Source of the DNA: Dehalococcoidia bacterium UBA6495
Lineage (GTDB): Bacteria > Chloroflexota > Dehalococcoidia > Lucifugimonadales > UBA826
Reading direction: 5' to 3'
DNA: 10,727 bases
NCBI GenBank assembly: GCA_002435305.1
Contig: DJMH01000065.1
Span: forward strand, 1-10,727
The position numbers and the translations under genes are program-made. Every line of letters begins with the position of its first letter. Position 1 is the first letter of the stretch. The notes below the pieces were generated by a model, which made no database searches, was not told the DNA's origin, and was given only the letters and a program-made list of their open reading frames with translations. Below, in pieces: positions 6,909 to 10,727 of this stretch.

Positions 6909-7649
6909 CTAACGATTGTTCAATTTTCTCCACTCTTTAATTGTTTCTTCTGTTGGAGGATAGTATTTCCCGGGAGCTACTCCTTCAGCTTTAATCTTGT
7001 CTTTTACAAGGTTTTCTGCACCTTCATGCTCTACAGCCCATTCAAGAACCGCCTGTGCCATCCAAGAAGGAACTACCAATACTCCGTCATTGTCTCCGAC
7101 CATAACGTCACCGGGGCGTACCAAGGCCCCACCGCACTGAATCTGAACGTTCTCTTCTGCCGGAAGACTGGAGGGGTTGCCATGAAAACTTCGTGCCTTG
7201 GCATATATGGTGAGATCATATTTTTCATCTATTAGGACATCTAAATCTCTGATTGCCCCGTCTATGACAACTCCGTCAGCATTATTCATAGCTAATTGCA
7301 GTAATTTCACATCACCTGCAACAACGTCTTGAACTCTACCGCCGATGTCAGCGACCAACACATCTCCCGGTCCACAACGTCCCATTGCAATATATTCAGG
7401 TGAATCGATGCCGCCAGGTTTATCATTACTTATATCTGGACGAATCGGCATAAATCTCAGAGTTCGAGCTCTAGCCGCGAAACGTTCTTTACCTGGGGTA
7501 AAGGGAGTGTAATTTTCTATGCCTTCACATACGCAAAAAGTTGATCCGAAAGATCTAAGGGCATTGTATATTGTGGCTGTCGGAATTGCTTTTAAGCTGT
7601 CAAGAACTTCCTGAGAAACCTCAACTGGTTTCATATCAAAAGTAGCCAT
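6909..7649 (-). CDS. RraA-family protein, 4-hydroxy-4-methyl-2-oxoglutarate aldolase-like
   Basis: A 246-residue cytoplasmic member of the RraA/HMG aldolase-like family, whose enzymes cleave 4-hydroxy-2-oxo acids or decarboxylate oxaloacetate, using a divalent metal. Visible marks: a family N-terminal helix with TATIYNAL (24-31), GPGDVLVADIGG (93-104), the hallmark DGAIRD at 130-135 (R134 and D135 at the substrate/metal site), and VRPGDVMVGDNDGVLVVP (177-194). Length and the C-terminal extension suit a catabolic lyase rather than the short (about 160-residue) RNase E inhibitor RraA. The start is ATG 7649, with GGAGG at 7657-7661 and a 7-base spacer. The frame stays open upstream to an ATG at 7769 (40 extra residues), but that part does not look like the family. 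First gene of the three-gene operon with mutarotase and lactonase; probably the carbon-carbon cleaving step. Confidence 0.9.
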   Translation of the reverse strand: MATFDMKPVEVSQEVLDSLKAIPTATIYNALRSFGSTFCVCEGIENYTPFTPGKERFAARARTLRFMPIRPDISNDKPGGIDSPEYIAMGRCGPGDVLVADIGGRVQDVVAGDVKLLQLAMNNADGVVIDGAIRDLDVLIDEKYDLTIYAKARSFHGNPSSLPAEENVQIQCGGALVRPGDVMVGDNDGVLVVPSWMAQAVLEWAVEHEGAENLVKDKIKAEGVAPGKYYPPTEETIKEWRKLNNR

Positions 7650-7656
7650 AAATTTT

Positions 7657-7661
7657 CCTCC
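7657..7661 (-). promoter_or_regulatory. Shine-Dalgarno that fixes the RraA-type start
   Basis: GGAGG on the minus strand, 7 bases before ATG 7649. It is the strongest Shine-Dalgarno I see in the window and argues against the upstream ATG at 7769. Confidence 0.85.
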
Positions 7662-7780
7662 GTCTAAGAACAGTAATCTACCTTCGGTTGGCAACACTAT
7701 CATGTAGCCCTGACTTCTTCCATCACAAGTTATAAAAATAGGATATCCAGTAATCCATTTGACTAGCATCTACCTGGTTT

Positions 7781-7809
7781 TATATAACCTGATGGTAAAA
7801 AAGAGTTAA
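7781..7809 (-). promoter_or_regulatory. Promoter candidate for the sugar-catabolic operon
   Basis: On the minus strand TTAACT (7804-7809, 4/6) and TATATA (7781-7786, close to TATAAT) are separated by 17 bases. Predicted transcription start is near 7774, giving a leader of about 125 bases before the RraA-type start. The element lies inside the 209-base divergent region shared with the luciferase-like gene. The sequence GGTT-TTATAT-AACC (7776-7789) straddles the -10 and forms a short inverted repeat that could be an operator. Confidence 0.35.
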
Positions 7810-7858
7810 TTCATTGTTTTTCTGATATGCACCTAGTTTCCTAACAAAGGATTTTCGT

Positions 7859-8788
7859 ATGGAATATGGAATTGTATTGCCAAAACACATCAATGCCGAT
7901 GAGTTAATTAAATTTGCCAAAGCGGCCGAAGAGTTGGGATTTCATTCTCTATGGGCGGCTGACCATGTAGTCCTTCCAATGGAGGAAACCGACCTTTATC
8001 CATATACAGACGATGGCCGTTTCACAGCGAATGCTGAAGACCCTCAGTTGGATGCCTTTACCTTGCTGAGTTTCATAGCATCGCAAACGAATCGAATAAA
8101 CCTAGGTACCTCAGTCGCAATAATTCCTTACCGAAACCCCATAGTACAGGCTAAAATGTTTGCTTCTCTCGATGTGCTCACAAAAGGAAGGGTTATATGC
8201 GGAGCTGGGGTAGGGTGGTGGAAGGAAGAGTTTGCAGCCCTGCATGCCCCTTTTGAAAAACGCGGTCTTGCAACAGATGAATATCTTCAAATTTTCAAAC
8301 TATTGTGGACTTCCCGTATCACAGAATTTCATGGAGAGACCTATGAATTCTCCAATATCGCCTTTTTCCCTAAACCTGTTCGAAAACCAAACGGTATCCC
8401 AATTTGGATTGGAGGCCACACAAAGAGGGCAGTGAGAAGAACTGTTAAATATGGCGATACATGGCATCCGACTAGACTTAATCCTGACCGGATTGAAAAT
8501 ATGCTCCCTTTTATGAATCAGCAATGTGAAGAATATGGCCGTAATAAAGACGAAATATCGATCTCATTAAAAAGAACACTCCATTTCACAGATATCGGTA
8601 TTGAAACCAATTCAAGAATTCGTTCTCAAGCGGCTTTGATCGACTCCACTCAGGCAGTTATCGAGGATATCAAGCACTGTGAAGATCTGGGAATCAAAAA
8701 TCTCACCTTTGATTTCCAGACCAATAAGACAGGGGAGTGCATAAAAATCATGGAACATCTTATGGATACAGAAGCCCGATTAACGTAA
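7859..8788 (+). CDS. LLM-class (luciferase-like) oxidoreductase, probably F420-dependent
   Basis: Cytoplasmic TIM-barrel flavin- or F420-dependent oxidoreductase/monooxygenase of 309 residues, full length for the TIGR03619-type LLM group. Visible marks: N-terminal strand YGIVLP, helix and GFHSLWAADHV (27-37), the GTSVAIIPYRNP segment (83-94) with the family's typical non-proline cis-bulge region, GAGVGWWKEEF (115-125), a phosphate-binding type loop seen in LLM enzymes, and IPIWIGG (180-186). AAAGGA at 7846-7851 lies 7 bases before the ATG. Divergent from the RraA-led operon and convergent with the M24 gene, with only 22 bases between the last two stops. F420 versus FMN use cannot be settled from motifs alone; the substrate is unknown. 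Many SAR202-type genomes carry numerous paralogues of this class. Confidence 0.9.
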   Translation: MEYGIVLPKHINADELIKFAKAAEELGFHSLWAADHVVLPMEETDLYPYTDDGRFTANAEDPQLDAFTLLSFIASQTNRINLGTSVAIIPYRNPIVQAKMFASLDVLTKGRVICGAGVGWWKEEFAALHAPFEKRGLATDEYLQIFKLLWTSRITEFHGETYEFSNIAFFPKPVRKPNGIPIWIGGHTKRAVRRTVKYGDTWHPTRLNPDRIENMLPFMNQQCEEYGRNKDEISISLKRTLHFTDIGIETNSRIRSQAALIDSTQAVIEDIKHCEDLGIKNLTFDFQTNKTGECIKIMEHLMDTEARLT

Positions 8789-8810
8789 AACAACAACAAT
8801 TGAGTATAGT

Positions 8811-9974
8811 TTAGAACTGATATTGAACCCCTGGATTAATATCATTAGTAAGCGTTTCTACCCCATGTTCAGTCACAACTACCGTATCACTACATCCAAT
8901 CGCCCCTAGATTTGGGATTCTCATGGTTGTTATTAAATGAAAACACATTCCAGACATTAACGGTCTAGACTCATCTGTATTAATTGAAAATATGTCACCC
9001 TCATCCCAACCGGGGGGAAAAGCTGTCCCGATACCATATGCAATCCTTCTCCCCTGTTTGTAACCTATGTTGGCTTCGTTTATTACCGAACTTCCTGCTT
9101 TAAACACGGAGCAGGCAGCTACACCTTGCTTCATTGAACCTTTTGCCATTTCCAAAGCTTCGGTGGCAACTCGGTTAGCCTCACATACTGCTTCGGGCGG
9201 GTCCCCAACAAAGACACTTCTCGATTGGGCAGCATGATATCTGTTCACACTCCCAGGTATTTCCATAAAAACTAAATCTCCTGATTCGATCAATTTCGGA
9301 GACCATGTGGCGTGTACCAATTGTGTTCGCTCACCAGAGGTTATAAAAGCAGGTAACCCCGTATATTCTGAGCCTGCCATATCCAATTCAGTGTGAACCG
9401 AGGCAGCTATTTCCAATTCGGAGGCTCCTTCAATTACCGCTGCTATACCCGCCTTCATTCCTCTAGATGAAACTTCCGCTGCTTCTCTTATGTAGTCGAT
9501 TTCACGAGATGATTTTAGTAACCTGCAAGACTCCACAAGTCCACTCCCGTCGGCTAAACGAGAATCTGGCAGTAACGCGCACATACTCTGATAAAAATCC
9601 ACCGTAAGGAAACGTGATTTAGTTTCTAACCCTATTAAGCTTGTGGCTGATTCTATCTCCTTCAAAATTTCAGCAGTTACCTGAGACCAATCAGAGGTAT
9701 CAGGATATATACGCGAATCCTCTATCCAACAAAATTCTGGGATTAAAGCGGCCTCGTGGGGAGGTGCTATGAAAACGGGGTCAGACTCAAGAGGGAGAAT
9801 AAGAGCTTGATACCAGTAATATCCTGGAGTTTGATACCCGGATAAATAATAAATGTTTTCAGGACTATGGATTATTAAAACATCAAGGCCCTTTATTTCC
9901 ATCAATTCTCTTACTTTCTGAATTCGGGCCTCATATTCCTCAAGTGCAAACAGTTGTGTTCTAGGTAATTTCAT
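8811..9974 (-). CDS. M24-family pita-bread hydrolase lacking usual metal ligands (ectoine hydrolase/creatinase-like)
   Basis: A 387-residue cytoplasmic protein with an N-terminal creatinase-type domain (about 12-150, with PENIYYLSGY at 38-47) and a C-terminal pita-bread domain (about 158-375). True M24 peptidases carry five metal ligands (D, D, H, E, E). Here the equivalents, aligned by eye, are E238 in VFMEIPG, A248/A249 in RYHAAQS, Y313 in AYGIG, His or Leu at 346-347, and S362 in IGCSD. A histidine equivalent to creatinase H232 is kept (H221 in LVHATW). RYHA...RSVFVG and GIGTAFPPGWDEG are typical of the ectoine hydrolase (DoeA/EutD) and creatinase branch, which hydrolyse C-N bonds without metal. 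So a small amide or amidine hydrolase is more likely than a dipeptidase. ATG 9974 is the start; its Shine-Dalgarno (GGAAAA) is weak and distant. Confidence 0.85.
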   Translation of the reverse strand: MKLPRTQLFALEEYEARIQKVRELMEIKGLDVLIIHSPENIYYLSGYQTPGYYWYQALILPLESDPVFIAPPHEAALIPEFCWIEDSRIYPDTSDWSQVTAEILKEIESATSLIGLETKSRFLTVDFYQSMCALLPDSRLADGSGLVESCRLLKSSREIDYIREAAEVSSRGMKAGIAAVIEGASELEIAASVHTELDMAGSEYTGLPAFITSGERTQLVHATWSPKLIESGDLVFMEIPGSVNRYHAAQSRSVFVGDPPEAVCEANRVATEALEMAKGSMKQGVAACSVFKAGSSVINEANIGYKQGRRIAYGIGTAFPPGWDEGDIFSINTDESRPLMSGMCFHLITTMRIPNLGAIGCSDTVVVTEHGVETLTNDINPGVQYQF

Positions 9975-9998
9975 ATTCTATATTTTCCAGAATTTTGG

Positions 9999-10027
9999 AT
10001 TATGAGGGGAAATACATCATTAGACCA
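9999..10027 (-). promoter_or_regulatory. Promoter candidate for the M24-type gene
   Basis: On the minus strand CATAAT (9999-10004, 5/6 to TATAAT) has TGGTCT (10022-10027, 3/6) 17 bases upstream. The weak -35 next to a palindrome would fit a promoter needing an activator. Pattern match only. Confidence 0.25.
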
Positions 10028-10029
10028 TC

Positions 10030-10041
10030 TGCTGTACAGCA
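10030..10041. promoter_or_regulatory. Perfect 12-bp palindrome, operator candidate
   Basis: TGCTGTACAGCA is identical to its reverse complement. It lies in the 189-base divergent region between the M24-type and amidohydrolase genes, just upstream of the weak -35 candidates of both directions (10022-10027 minus, 10042-10047 plus). That is a good position for one dimeric regulator controlling both genes. No regulator is encoded in the window. Confidence 0.4.
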
Positions 10042-10070
10042 TTGGATCGAATACCTCTTAATTATATCGT
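10042..10070 (+). promoter_or_regulatory. Promoter candidate for the right-edge amidohydrolase
   Basis: TTGGAT (10042-10047, 3/6) and TATCGT (10065-10070, 4/6) with a 17-base spacer, in an A/T-rich stretch directly after the palindrome. Transcription start would be near 10077, a leader of about 87 bases. Weak match. Confidence 0.25.
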
Positions 10071-10163
10071 TTAGCGCATGCAGCTGATATACATGGTACA
10101 GTCACATTAAATCAGTGAAACAAATAAAATCTACAAGAGTGTATTCGAGGAACAAACTGAGTA

Positions 10164-10727
10164 ATGGAAGATACCAATTCAAGATATATAAATTGTACTT
10201 TGATAGATGCTCTTTCCCTTGAACCAAGAGATGTTCACATCACAGTCGAAAATGGCGAAATCGTTGAAGTATCAGAAACCGCTTTATCACATAATTCTGA
10301 CATTCTGACCGTAGATTTAAGAAATAAATACCTGCTCCCTGGCCTATGGGATGTCCACACACATATTGGAAGGGGAATTCCCGACCATGAGGCAAGAGAT
10401 GAGACGACTGCTCAGAGAACAGTACGTGCTGGTGAGAATTGTCGGAGGGCCCTCAATCTTGGAATAACATCCTTACGGGCTGTAGGGGAGAAAGATTTTA
10501 TAGATGTGGCCTGGAAACAAGCATTTGATTCCAGGGAGTATGTAGGCCCTAATCTCTATACCTGTGGTTGGTTCATCACTACGACGGCCGGTCATTTTCT
10601 AAAAAGTGGCTGCGCCATCGAAGTTGACGGACCAACTGAATACATTCGGACAATTAGAGAACAGATAAAAAATGGAGTGGATTTCATAAAACTTAATCTT
10701 ACCGGAGGGGTTATGGGGCCAAAATGG
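10164..10727 (+). CDS. Metal-dependent amidohydrolase, imidazolonepropionase-like (C-terminus beyond window)
   Basis: An open frame of 188 codons runs to the window end without a stop. The product starts with the small beta-sandwich common to cyclic amidohydrolases (1-58), then LPGLWDVHTHIG with the metal-binding H65 and H67. It continues with ALNLGITSLRAVG (96-108), ITTTAGHF with H144, and DFIKLNLTGG (173-182), in which K176 sits where the COG1228 group has its metal-bridging (often carboxylated) lysine. Family members hydrolyse cyclic amides or, in the Xaa-Pro/Xaa-Arg dipeptidase subgroup, dipeptides; full length is about 400, so less than half is visible. GAGGAA at 10147-10152 is 11 bases from the ATG, a little far. 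Divergent from the M24-type gene across a palindrome-bearing region, it may act in the same nitrogen-compound breakdown route. Substrate unknown. Confidence 0.87.
   Translation, partial: MEDTNSRYINCTLIDALSLEPRDVHITVENGEIVEVSETALSHNSDILTVDLRNKYLLPGLWDVHTHIGRGIPDHEARDETTAQRTVRAGENCRRALNLGITSLRAVGEKDFIDVAWKQAFDSREYVGPNLYTCGWFITTTAGHFLKSGCAIEVDGPTEYIRTIREQIKNGVDFIKLNLTGGVMGPKW

Noticed and set aside
8789..8810. Bidirectional terminator between the LLM and M24-type genes
   Set aside because: The 22-base gap contains no inverted repeat of useful length or T-run next to a stem.
1..10727. Mobile element, prophage, CRISPR or defence island
   Set aside because: No transposase, integrase, direct-repeat array, nuclease/helicase genes or clear terminal repeats were seen; all genes look metabolic or transport-related.

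Overview
The window is about 10.7 kb of AT-leaning bacterial DNA. It holds ten protein-coding genes, two of them cut by the window edges. I see no RNA genes, insertion sequences or CRISPR arrays. The gene mix is a very large FtsX-type ABC permease, a luciferase-like flavin/F420 oxidoreductase, COG3618 and COG1228 amidohydrolases, RraA-type and HpcH/HpaI-type aldolases, a sugar mutarotase and an M24 pita-bread hydrolase. This resembles free-living marine heterotrophs with many paralogous catabolic enzymes, such as SAR202-like Chloroflexota. That placement is inference from gene content only; there is no phylogenetic marker here.

Left part (1-5004). A minus-strand HpcH/HpaI-family aldolase runs off the left edge, with a good Shine-Dalgarno, a possible extended -10 promoter and a 16-bp near-palindrome in its leader. 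Next comes a two-gene minus-strand operon, an ABC ATPase followed by a 1146-residue permease with a duplicated FtsX fold. It belongs to the LolCDE/MacB class. The ATPase stop and the permease start are 3 bases apart.

Middle part (5005-7858). A small ferredoxin-like (DUF3303-like) protein is read divergently from the ABC operon and has its own TTGACA-type promoter candidate. It converges on a minus-strand catabolic operon whose transcription order is RraA-type lyase/aldolase, rhamnose/fucose-type mutarotase, then fuconolactonase-like amidohydrolase. A 12-bp hairpin separates the converging genes, and a perfect 8-bp hairpin sits between the RraA and mutarotase genes. Mutarotase, lactonase and aldolase are the step types of the non-phosphorylating (oxidative) L-fucose/L-rhamnose route. 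The dehydrogenase and dehydratase of that route are not in the window, so the substrate is uncertain.

Right part (7859-10727). A luciferase-like oxidoreductase gene diverges from the catabolic operon and converges on an M24-fold hydrolase. The hydrolase appears to have lost the usual metal ligands and instead resembles the creatinase/ectoine hydrolase branch. Divergent from it, a metal-dependent amidohydrolase of the imidazolonepropionase-like group runs off the right edge. A perfect 12-bp palindrome lies between these last two genes.

I did not find a clearly new defence or mobile system. The best candidates for a second look are the metal-less M24 enzyme with its divergent amidohydrolase partner, the expanded permease, the RraA leader, and the hairpin inside the sugar operon.
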